Assembly: GCA_015234045.1 (NCBI GenBank)
Contig: JADFWU010000007.1
Span: 1-64,000 of the forward strand
Length of the DNA stretch: 64,000 nucleotides
Direction: 5' to 3'
DNA from: Magnetococcales bacterium
Lineage (GTDB): Bacteria; Pseudomonadota; Magnetococcia; Magnetococcales; JADFWU01
The notes under the pieces: generated by a model
Databases searched by the model: none
What the model saw: only the letters and a program-made list of their open reading frames with translations
What the model was told of the DNA's origin: nothing
Shown: positions 46,391 to 54,711 of the stretch, piece after piece
Layout of the letters: each line of letters opens with the position of its first letter
Position numbering within the stretch: position 1 is the stretch's first letter
Program-made: the position numbers and the translations under genes

Positions 46391-48673
46391 ATGATCCGGT
46401 TAGCCCTTCTCCGACTCTTTTACAAACCACGTGCAGCCTATCTGGCGCTGCTGCTTCCTGTGGTGCTGTTGACCAGCGCCTGTAGCCTTGATTCAACGGG
46501 AACTGACGCAGTTAAAAAAACCGCTGACAAACCACCCGCAATCAAAAAACAGGTTAAAAAAGCACCGACACCCAAGCTACCACCCGGACCAAGCCCAGCG
46601 GAACAGGCCGCAGAACAGCTCTTGTTTCAAGGGGACCAATTCACCCTGGATGACCAGCTTGATCAAGCGATTTTCGCATTCCAACAATTGATCAAACGCT
46701 ATCCTGAAACGCCGTTCGTCTCTGAAGCGTTGGTTCGACTGGCTGATATTCACCTGCGCCGCAATGAACGCCAAGCCGCTGAACGCGCCTTACAGTCGGC
46801 TGCACGTTACGTTAAACATCCTGCCGCTGACCGTGCTGCATGGAAACTCGCCATGCTCTATGACCACGATGGTGATCAAGAACGCGCTTGGCCCTATTGG
46901 GCGCGTTTGGCCAAAGCTGGACAGTTTCAACATCAAGGTGCTTGGGCGCGTCTGATTGATTCCTATTTTTCCACCGGTTCCAAGGATAATAGCATCATCT
47001 TTTTACGCAACCTGCCGCAAACCAATCTGGAACAGCCTCAACTGAGACATTTTCTCAACGCAGCAACCTTTCAAACACAAACACGTTTGGAAGATTTATT
47101 GTCTTTCCAGCCAGCCTCTTCGCCTTTGCGCCGTCCACTCCATCTGATATTGGGCGACAAGCTCGCAGAAAACCAACAACTGGATGAGGCCAAAAAACAT
47201 TGGAAAAAAGCGGCGGGCCTGCCCGGTGAGGCGTCACCAGTCAACAGTGCTGATGAACAATCCAGTAGTGAATCACAGGATACCATACCACCGTCAAGCA
47301 CTGATCTACTGGGCGCGTTGATGCTGCAAGCTGACAGTGCATTTAATACTGACCAAACCAATGACCTTCTGCCAGACCATGAGTCACCGTTAGAGAATTC
47401 TGACCGGGACACGCTACCGGAAACATCACGCTCTCAACTGAAACAAGAGGCATTGATTCGACTGGGCGAAACAGTCTCATCAGAAACCCCACTGCATGTT
47501 GGCCTGTTACTTCCACTCACATCCCGCTATGCGCGTCTTGGTCAAAATCTGATTCAAGGTGCCCTTCAGGCGTTGTCGGATTATCGGGATGTCTCCATCA
47601 CGCTGAGAGTGGAAGATACCGGTGGTGAGCCCCAATCTGCCCAGGATGCCTTTCATCGGCTCATGGATGGTGACGTGGACCTGATCATCGGACCGCTGGT
47701 TCATGATGCCGCCCAAGCGGTGATCCCACTGGCACGCCGACAAGGCATACCACTGATCGCCCTCAATCCACATCTTGAACTTCTACAAGCTGGTGAGGTT
47801 GCACCTAACGAAGGTGTTGACTCAGCCCCTGTCTTTCTCAATGCGTTCCATCCCACCCATCAGGCCCATGTCATGGCCCGCCATGCGGTACAGATTGCCC
47901 AACGACAACGCTTTGCCATCCTGGCCCCTGATTCTGATTTTGGCACATTGATGACCCAAGCTTTTACTGAAAAGGTGGAGTCATTGGGCGGTAGCGTTGT
48001 GCGTGTGGTACGTTTTCCTGCCAATACCCGTGATTATTCTGATAGCATAAAAGCCCTGGCTCACCTGAGTAAGGAGAGTACCAAACAGAGAATACGCTTG
48101 GTGTGGAAATCACCGTCTCTGGACCCTTCGGACCCAACGCGACCTCAACAGGAACGCGACTTGGAACCCTGGGTTGATTTTGATGCACTTTTTTTACCGG
48201 TATCTGCCGAACAGGTGCGCTTGATTGCACCGCAAGCCAGCTTCTTCAATATCCGTATGCCGGATGTGGCTTTTTTGGGTGTTTCTCTTTGGAATCAGCC
48301 TGACAAACTACTTTCAGAAGGAACGGATTATCTGCAAGGTGCCGTATTTTGTGACAGCGGTCAACAGGAGCGCAGCCATTTTCAAGCGGTGTTTTCGTCC
48401 ATCTGGACCCAACCGCCCTACAGCATCACCCATCTGGTGTATGATAGCGTTGCGCTGCTGGCCCAATTACGCCGTGATGAACGACTGGGCGGCCCAGAAT
48501 GGCAGGCTGGCATGACACGACCAATGGGATTTATCGGCTCCTCTGGACAGCTCCAGCTATTGGAAAGCGGCCTGAGCCAGCGCCACTACCAGTTATTACA
48601 GATTCAGCGTGAAGGCATTGTGCCTCTAACCAGTGCGTTGCACGCTACAGACAAAAGGACCAATCCACTATGA
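46391..48673 (+). CDS. lpoA: LpoA-like penicillin-binding protein activator lipoprotein
   Basis: This 760-residue protein has a signal peptide and lipobox LTSAC. It contains TPR-like helical repeats (about residues 60-250; AEQLLFQGDQFTLDDQLDQA) and a low-complexity linker. The C-terminal domain of the periplasmic-binding type begins at about 355 (HVGLLLPLTSRYARLGQNL, VDLIIGPLVHDAAQAVIPLARR). LpoA activates peptidoglycan synthase PBP1A. I chose the ATG at 46391; an upstream ATG at 46349 would add 14 residues before the signal peptide. It overlaps metF by four bases. Confidence 0.87.
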   Translation: MIRLALLRLFYKPRAAYLALLLPVVLLTSACSLDSTGTDAVKKTADKPPAIKKQVKKAPTPKLPPGPSPAEQAAEQLLFQGDQFTLDDQLDQAIFAFQQLIKRYPETPFVSEALVRLADIHLRRNERQAAERALQSAARYVKHPAADRAAWKLAMLYDHDGDQERAWPYWARLAKAGQFQHQGAWARLIDSYFSTGSKDNSIIFLRNLPQTNLEQPQLRHFLNAATFQTQTRLEDLLSFQPASSPLRRPLHLILGDKLAENQQLDEAKKHWKKAAGLPGEASPVNSADEQSSSESQDTIPPSSTDLLGALMLQADSAFNTDQTNDLLPDHESPLENSDRDTLPETSRSQLKQEALIRLGETVSSETPLHVGLLLPLTSRYARLGQNLIQGALQALSDYRDVSITLRVEDTGGEPQSAQDAFHRLMDGDVDLIIGPLVHDAAQAVIPLARRQGIPLIALNPHLELLQAGEVAPNEGVDSAPVFLNAFHPTHQAHVMARHAVQIAQRQRFAILAPDSDFGTLMTQAFTEKVESLGGSVVRVVRFPANTRDYSDSIKALAHLSKESTKQRIRLVWKSPSLDPSDPTRPQQERDLEPWVDFDALFLPVSAEQVRLIAPQASFFNIRMPDVAFLGVSLWNQPDKLLSEGTDYLQGAVFCDSGQQERSHFQAVFSSIWTQPPYSITHLVYDSVALLAQLRRDERLGGPEWQAGMTRPMGFIGSSGQLQLLESGLSQRHYQLLQIQREGIVPLTSALHATDKRTNPL

Positions 48674-49515
48674 CCTCTCAGGTGCCTGCACTCTCCGTGG
48701 AATTTTTTCCGCCTAAGACACCAGAAGCGGAAGGCCGTTTTTGGAAAGCACTGCCCGAATTGTTGGCAGTAAATCCCGAATTCATCTCCATCACCTATGG
48801 TGCAGGCGGCAGTGATCGAGACAGTTCCGGCAAGTTTGTCTGTGCGGTCAAAGAGAAAGTGAAGTGCGGTTTGGTGGCACATCTGACTTGTATTGGTGAG
48901 ACCATTGAGACCATCGAAGGGTTACTCAAAACCTACCGTAATGCCGGCATCAATGAGATTCTCGCTTTGCGTGGCGACCGGGCCGATGACATGCCCGAAG
49001 ACATCTTTGACAAAAGCGCCTTTCGGTACGCCAATGAACTAACCGCCTATTTACACAATACGCACCCGGATCTGAAACTCGGTGTGGCGGCCTATCCTGA
49101 AACCCATCCAGAAGCCTCCAGTCCAGAAGCGGATATTGAGGTTTTGAAGAAAAAACAGGATGCCGGCGGCCAATACGCCATCACCCAGTTTTTCTATGAT
49201 AATGATAACTACGCCCGCTTTTTGGAAAAATGTCAGAAAGCCGGTATCACCATCCCGATCATTCCCGGCATTCTTCCTGCGGCTTATTATAAACAGCTGG
49301 TACGCTTCTCCGATTTTTGCGGGGCAAAAGTGCCAGATTCAATCCGAAACAGAATGGACCCCTTTCTGGATGACCCTGATACACTGTTCAAGAAAGGCGT
49401 TGAGCTAACGGCTGAACATGTGCAAACACTGAATAAAATAGGTGTGCCCGGCATTCATATATACACCCTGAACCGCTCTGATGCGACAGTGGAAATTGTC
49501 AAAGCGCTCTCATAA
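48670..49515 (+). CDS. metF: Methylenetetrahydrofolate reductase MetF
   Basis: This 281-residue FAD enzyme reduces 5,10-methylene-THF to 5-methyl-THF for methionine synthesis. Family marks are SVEFFPPKTPEAEGRFW, FISITYGAGGSDRD, NEILALRGDR and QYAITQFFYDNDNYARF. The length is normal for the bacterial form. It is coupled to the lpoA-like gene by an ATGA overlap. Confidence 0.95.
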   Translation: MTSQVPALSVEFFPPKTPEAEGRFWKALPELLAVNPEFISITYGAGGSDRDSSGKFVCAVKEKVKCGLVAHLTCIGETIETIEGLLKTYRNAGINEILALRGDRADDMPEDIFDKSAFRYANELTAYLHNTHPDLKLGVAAYPETHPEASSPEADIEVLKKKQDAGGQYAITQFFYDNDNYARFLEKCQKAGITIPIIPGILPAAYYKQLVRFSDFCGAKVPDSIRNRMDPFLDDPDTLFKKGVELTAEHVQTLNKIGVPGIHIYTLNRSDATVEIVKALS

Positions 49516-49665
49516 ATACACCGCTTTTCATGCGCTGATAAACGGACCACTGACACACGTGTTCGTCCCCTCTGCATTGGCTATTGCTTTGTCTATGCGG
49601 CGATCAACCTGGAAGCAGAACGCCTTTTGACATATCATGTGAACTGGATACACGGATTATGATTA

Positions 49666-50595
49666 ATGGCTGAAGTCTCTTTTACTGCGATTGATCGCGT
49701 TGCAAGGATTTTGTGGTCGCCTATGATTTTTTTGCGTATTGCTCTTCCGCTTCTTGCCTCAATTGCCCTGCTATTGTCAGCCGGCACGCTTTCGGCGCAA
49801 GACAAGATGATTCAACACCCCGGTGGCAAATTACTCTATCAGTCACGTGAACTCTGGTTGACTGGTGAGCACCATGACGCGGCCAATAAGATGATCGCTG
49901 CCATGGCATTGACACCGGATCATATTGATATTTCAGATTGGCTCACCCAAAAGAACAAGACAACGCTGGAATCCCTGACACATCCACTCATCGTTGATCT
50001 CAAACGTCGATTGGAACGCGCCCGACGCTATATTCCCTACCGCGCTTCTGAAACATCATTTCCAGACAAAGCCCGTTACCGGTTTCGCACGGCGCGTACG
50101 ATAACACTCTCAAAAAGTGCGCCTGATCTGATTTGGAACCGGGTTGGACCATTAACCCGCTATGAACTTGTGGTGGATGATGCACTTTATTCGATTCCGC
50201 CCAAAACAGATATCGGATGGCTACGCTATACCATCCAACCGCTAGCGCCCGGCGAACATCATTTCCGAATAGGACTGTTCAACGGTGAACAGCCGGTTCC
50301 ATATCCACGTCACGACAATCACATCATCTGGTTGGATGACAAAGTGGACAATGAACTGTTCGGCCAATTGACCTCATTGGAAGAACAGTTCCCGGACAAT
50401 CCACTACTGGCTGCCGTCTTCCTGGATACCCATGGTCTCTTGGTGCCTGCGTTTGAACGCTATCGGAAACTCTGGGTCGATGATCCACTCAACCCGGTTT
50501 TACTGCAATTTCTGATCAGAGTCAGTAAGTTGCTTGGACTGGAGTGCAGTTTTTCCTTTTATAAAATGCTCTGGCACCAGTCTCAACATGAATAG
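49666..50595 (+). CDS. Exported protein of unknown function
   Basis: This protein of up to 309 residues has a signal peptide or anchor (LRIALPLLASIALLLSAGTLSA) starting at about residue 22. The mature part has an Ala/Arg helical stretch and a beta-rich segment around residues 140-235 (YELVVDDALYSIPP, RYTIQPLAPGEHHFRIGL) that looks like an Ig-like or carbohydrate-type fold. I do not recognise the family. A shorter start at 49723 would place the signal peptide at the N-terminus. Confidence 0.65.
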   Translation: MAEVSFTAIDRVARILWSPMIFLRIALPLLASIALLLSAGTLSAQDKMIQHPGGKLLYQSRELWLTGEHHDAANKMIAAMALTPDHIDISDWLTQKNKTTLESLTHPLIVDLKRRLERARRYIPYRASETSFPDKARYRFRTARTITLSKSAPDLIWNRVGPLTRYELVVDDALYSIPPKTDIGWLRYTIQPLAPGEHHFRIGLFNGEQPVPYPRHDNHIIWLDDKVDNELFGQLTSLEEQFPDNPLLAAVFLDTHGLLVPAFERYRKLWVDDPLNPVLLQFLIRVSKLLGLECSFSFYKMLWHQSQHE

Positions 50596-50701
50596 TTGCC
50601 ATCCAGAGTTTCAAAACCAAGCTGTTTAACTAAAATGACTTATTCCACAAGGGTCAGATACGGTTGTGGCGCGAGGCAACATAAAGGTCTCGGAAAAAGA
50701 G

Positions 50702-51958
50702 ATGCATGCATTTATCTTTCGCCAATTAAAAGTATTTTTTAAAAAAAGATACGGACATGGCTTTTGGGAAAAGCTTGATCTTCCCGAAGAGATCCGCTCG
50801 CTTGATCATACCGTTACCGGCGCGTTCCCTGCTGACACCCTGTTTGATCTGTTATCCAATGCCGTTTCACTGAGTGGCGAATCAGAAAAAACGATTCTGA
50901 ACACATTTGGCCACTCACTTGGTGAAATCATCATGGAATTGGCTGGATTCATGGGCGTATTGCAACCAGGCCACACCATGCTCGCCACACTTGAACAGCT
51001 TCATGAATCTCTCGACAAACTCCCGCAACTCAATATCAACCGCTCGATAACCTCGAAGATCGACAGTAACGATCCCAATCGCATCATACTGACTTGCCCT
51101 ATTGATCTGCGTTGGGAACCATTGCTGCGCGGCTTGATTATAGGCGCTGGAAAAACCATTGCAGACGAAGTCATCGTTCACTCTGACACAGTTCAAACCA
51201 CTGATGACACCATCCCAACTTTCCGTTTGATTGTTGATTCACCCAAAAGTCCGATAAAACCGGGCAGTATGGATGTTACTGTTGATTTGCAACGCATCCT
51301 TGATGATGGTGGTGCCATCAAACTTCATAATTATTATAAAAATATTCCCATTTCATATCCTGGTGAACTCATAGGGGTTGATCGCACTGTTCTGCGTATT
51401 CGCGCACCAAAAAAACAGCTGATTGCCATGAGACATGAAGGATATGTCACTTTTGCCAGTACGATTTTAGATCATCCTCTAATCGCACAAATTAAACGTA
51501 TAGACCTGCATCAGCGTCAAGCGGTGCTGTTTCAGGTTGAACCCCTGCCAACAGAGCAGGAGCGCCGCAAAACAATCCGTGTCACACCGAGCAAGCCAAT
51601 TCCATGCACAATCAAAGGACAGGACGCTCAATCAAACAGTACAATCAGTGATCTCTCTTCAGATGGCATGTCAGCCACAGTGATCACCTCCAGCAGATCC
51701 ATTCAACAAAAAAACATGTTACGCATTCGATTCACGCTACCATTGGAACTCTGGGATCCTCTCACCATGGAACCCCATCAGGACAAAGTGCCGATAGAAG
51801 CCTGGGGACAGGTGGTTGGTTTGATGAAACAACAGGATAATCGCGCACTGCGGATTCACTTCTCACGCATTGAACGGAGCCAGCAAGCCGCAATTGAACA
51901 ATATGTGATGGAACGACAGATCGAAACCCTTGAGGAGTTGGATCGTTTCCGAATATGA
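50702..51958 (+). CDS. H-NOX-like domain fused to a PilZ domain
   Basis: This 418-residue protein begins MHAFIFRQLKVFFKKRYG, as H-NOX heme domains do. About residue 101, the His in LEQLHESL lies where the heme-ligating His102 of H-NOX proteins is found. The YxSxR motif that binds the heme propionates (131-135) reads CPIDL here. A YcgR-like region (about 230-300) and a C-terminal PilZ domain follow, with the c-di-GMP motifs RKTIR and DLSSDGM. It probably links a gas or other signal to c-di-GMP output. I chose the ATG at 50702; a GTG at 50666 gives 12 more residues. Confidence 0.72.
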   Translation: MHAFIFRQLKVFFKKRYGHGFWEKLDLPEEIRSLDHTVTGAFPADTLFDLLSNAVSLSGESEKTILNTFGHSLGEIIMELAGFMGVLQPGHTMLATLEQLHESLDKLPQLNINRSITSKIDSNDPNRIILTCPIDLRWEPLLRGLIIGAGKTIADEVIVHSDTVQTTDDTIPTFRLIVDSPKSPIKPGSMDVTVDLQRILDDGGAIKLHNYYKNIPISYPGELIGVDRTVLRIRAPKKQLIAMRHEGYVTFASTILDHPLIAQIKRIDLHQRQAVLFQVEPLPTEQERRKTIRVTPSKPIPCTIKGQDAQSNSTISDLSSDGMSATVITSSRSIQQKNMLRIRFTLPLELWDPLTMEPHQDKVPIEAWGQVVGLMKQQDNRALRIHFSRIERSQQAAIEQYVMERQIETLEELDRFRI

Positions 51959-51988
51959 GCGTATACCGCCTTATTCCTAAACAAGCCG

Positions 51989-53707
51989 TTACTGAATTGC
52001 CACGCCTAACCGGGCAAGGTGCTTACCCATGTGTCGGTCCGATTTTGCCGTATGCGTAATCAACCAATCCACCAGAAACAGATTGATTTTAAAGAGCAGA
52101 AAACGTTTGCCATGCCGTTTGGATAACAACTCCTCCCGGAAAACGCCATAGGATTCAGCGAATCGCCTATGCTCTTCAACATGCTCCCGGAACAGTGGGT
52201 AATTGTGATCTCTCATCAAGGCTTCTTCTGTCTGGAAATGCTCCATGGCATAGTGACCCAGCGCATCCAGCACACCATTCAAATCACCACCCTCATTGCG
52301 ATGCACCAATATCGACACCTGGTTGATCAAGTGAAGAAGTTGCTTATGCTGTTGATCTACCACAGGGATACCGATGGAATAAGCATCACGCCAAAGCACC
52401 TCAACTTCCAACTCACCCGTGCCTTCATGAATACCGTTCTGTGTGTAATTCGCACATCGTTCCAGATATAGTTCGGTAATGACATCATCAGGCAAGCGGG
52501 ATTGGCACTGTGCCAACAACTCTACTGCATCCTCAATGTCACGCATATGATAGTAGGAGAGCGCTTGTTCGTGGACTTCACGTACAACCTCTTTAGCATG
52601 TAGAACATGTTTCGGGTCATGATCAAACACCTCATAGATGGACTGAGGCCGCAGCTTACCCCGAACGCGGATTCGGTCGATAAAGCGAATATGGAATTGA
52701 CTCGGATTTTTCAGGGCGTTGTAAGTTGCTTCAGTAATAATCAACGGCGTTTGGTAGCTTTTTGTCAGCGCTTCGGTCCGAGAGGCACTGTTCACTGTAT
52801 CGCCGATCACTGTGCGTTGAATACGTTCAGCACTGCCCACCGTACCAAGCATGACAATGCCAGTGTTAAGCCCAATACCGATCCGAGGTTCACTCGCCTG
52901 CCAAACAGGCATGTTAGGATCTGTCTGCAACGCTTGCAGCATCTCCACAGAGGCTGCCACAGCGTGATCAGCCGGACCATCAAACAGAGCCATAATCGCA
53001 TCACCGATAAATTTATCAATCACACCGCCGTGTTTATGGATGATGGGCACCATCTTACCGAGAAAGGTATTCAGAAACCTGAACACCTCTTCCGGCTCCA
53101 TCTGTTCTGATAATGTTGTAAAACCACGAATATCGGTGAACAAAATGGTCAGACGCTTCTCAACACAATCACCCAAACGCACTGAATCCAGATCACCATC
53201 ACCAAACAGGATACGGCTTTTGTGGTGCAATGCCATGCGCCGATCCCAACTGATGCATGCATTACGCGCCAACTGTCGAATCTCATCCTGACTTATCGGC
53301 TTTCGAATAAAGAGTGCATCATGGGAAAGCGCGTACTGAATCTCATCAATGGCCCGATCAACATAAGCGGTCACAATCACCAGATAAATGCGTTCATCCA
53401 GTTCACGAATCCGCTTGGCTGTCTCCAGGCCATCCATACCAGGCGGCATACGAATATCAATAAACGCAACGGCAAAAGGCGTGTCACCCTTGAGGGCTTG
53501 CTCAGTCATTGCGACGGCATCACTCCCTTGTGTCGCTGTTTCGACCTCAAAGTTGAAGTGAACACCTTTGACATCACTTTTGACACCATCATCGGTAAAA
53601 TGGGCCAGACGGGATGACATTTCTGGGACGGCTGGCTTCAAAGCATCACAATATGCTTGGATAATGGCGGGATCATCATCAACAACCAATACTCTGCTAT
53701 TTTTCAT
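51989..53707 (-). CDS. Receiver / class III nucleotide cyclase / hemerythrin protein
   Basis: This 572-residue protein has three parts. The receiver domain (1-150) has Asp in FIDIRMPPGMDG and an insertion of about 35 residues after the first helix. The class III adenylate/guanylate cyclase domain (about 185-370) has both metal Asp residues (LFTDIRGFT, IGDAIMALF) and the Asn/Arg pair in VNSASRT. The C-terminal bacteriohemerythrin domain (about 435-565) has the iron ligands in DQQHKQLLH, HYAMEHFQTEE, REHVEEHRR and HTAKSDRHM. It could make cAMP or cGMP in response to O2 or NO and phosphorylation. Confidence 0.9.
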   Translation of the reverse strand: MKNSRVLVVDDDPAIIQAYCDALKPAVPEMSSRLAHFTDDGVKSDVKGVHFNFEVETATQGSDAVAMTEQALKGDTPFAVAFIDIRMPPGMDGLETAKRIRELDERIYLVIVTAYVDRAIDEIQYALSHDALFIRKPISQDEIRQLARNACISWDRRMALHHKSRILFGDGDLDSVRLGDCVEKRLTILFTDIRGFTTLSEQMEPEEVFRFLNTFLGKMVPIIHKHGGVIDKFIGDAIMALFDGPADHAVAASVEMLQALQTDPNMPVWQASEPRIGIGLNTGIVMLGTVGSAERIQRTVIGDTVNSASRTEALTKSYQTPLIITEATYNALKNPSQFHIRFIDRIRVRGKLRPQSIYEVFDHDPKHVLHAKEVVREVHEQALSYYHMRDIEDAVELLAQCQSRLPDDVITELYLERCANYTQNGIHEGTGELEVEVLWRDAYSIGIPVVDQQHKQLLHLINQVSILVHRNEGGDLNGVLDALGHYAMEHFQTEEALMRDHNYPLFREHVEEHRRFAESYGVFREELLSKRHGKRFLLFKINLFLVDWLITHTAKSDRHMGKHLARLGVAIQ

Positions 53708-54035
53708 AGGATCACCACGCATTTATCAGAGCCTGTTTAAGGGTCGCGGAAAAAATAAATCATCCCACTCACTAAATTCCGACACAATTTCTGCAATTTT
53801 GTTCAGCCATAAAATCTCTATTTATCTCTTATTGATAGATCTAAAAACACAACAAATCATCCACATACACAATATATGGAAATTAAAAATATCAAAATTA
53901 CATACAGTAAAAACTGTACTGATATAATTTTTTACATTTAGGTATTTATTATCCAAATTGAATTTTTATTAGATATATCGAGTCATAAGTATATACAACT
54001 ATTTCGACTATCAGCCAGGTCATTGAGAGAAGCCA
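53708..54035. other. AT-rich intergenic region with an R2 end
   Basis: About 330 bases separate the divergent cyclase genes. The right 200 bases are very AT-rich with runs of A and T, and probably hold promoters. A single R2 terminal repeat lies at 53741-53767. No open frame is supported. Confidence 0.5.
53741..53767. repeat. Solo terminal repeat of element R2
   Basis: GGGTCGCGGAAAAAATAAATCATCCCA matches the 27-bp terminal repeat of the element at 35431 at 23 of 27 positions. It is preceded by TTTAA. No matching opposite end is found before 54035, so it is a degenerate or deleted copy. Confidence 0.65.
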
Positions 54036-54671
54036 ATGTCCCAACCTGTCCCAATCCAGACCGATATTATTCTGGTAGATGTTATAGCATTTTCCACGCT
54101 ACCCGATCCGCTGCAATATGCCACAGCAATGATCATCAACAGTGGTATTGCTGAAGCGGTCAGTCTGATTGGTATTCCAGAACCAGAAAATGACCGGCAA
54201 AGCATCCTCGGTGTCGTTCCCACGGGTGATGGATTCTATATCATTCTCGATCAACACCTTGCCGGTTTTGGACTACTGGTCGCTTTGGGTCTACGCAATA
54301 TTTTGCTGTTCAAAAGTCGGAAATTCGGCAGCCCTTATGCTGGTGCCCGCGCCTCGGTTCACTTTGGACCAGCCACACCGTTCCAGGATGCCACGGGCAA
54401 AGAGAACTTCATCGGCAGTGGATTGAATGATTGCGCTCGATTACAGAGTCTGCCTTCAGAGCAAAAAAAGCTGGGGGAACGCTTCGCAAAAGATGCCAAT
54501 TGGGTAAACATTTCCCGAGAGTGCTGGAATAATGCCGCCCATATTGGTCTCTACCATCAGCTTAAGCAACAGGCTGATTTCAGGATATCAGAGGAGCATC
54601 TCTTTCGAGATAAACATGGCTTTGAACATATCTGTCGGTTCGTGGATATATCCCGTCTTTGGATTGCCTAA
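54036..54671 (+). CDS. Free-standing class III nucleotide cyclase-like domain
   Basis: This 211-residue protein contains the cyclase homology pattern: D15 in LVDVIAFS, D65 in PTGDGFYII (the two metal aspartates) and the transition-state pair N131 and R135 in GLNDCARL. Length and fold correspond to a single cyclase domain with no receiver or sensor. It could be active as a dimer or act as an inactive partner. GAGAGAAG precedes the ATG. It lies 40 bases upstream of a kinase gene and is probably co-transcribed with it. Confidence 0.72.
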   Translation: MSQPVPIQTDIILVDVIAFSTLPDPLQYATAMIINSGIAEAVSLIGIPEPENDRQSILGVVPTGDGFYIILDQHLAGFGLLVALGLRNILLFKSRKFGSPYAGARASVHFGPATPFQDATGKENFIGSGLNDCARLQSLPSEQKKLGERFAKDANWVNISRECWNNAAHIGLYHQLKQQADFRISEEHLFRDKHGFEHICRFVDISRLWIA

Positions 54672-54711
54672 CCGATTGTGAACAGTACCGAAAAAATCGC
54701 CAGAGGTCATC

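Noticed and set aside
53568-53927. Open frames across the AT-rich gap before the free cyclase gene
   Set aside because: They cross the R2 end and low-complexity AT sequence, have no family features, and overlap the start of the receiver-cyclase gene.
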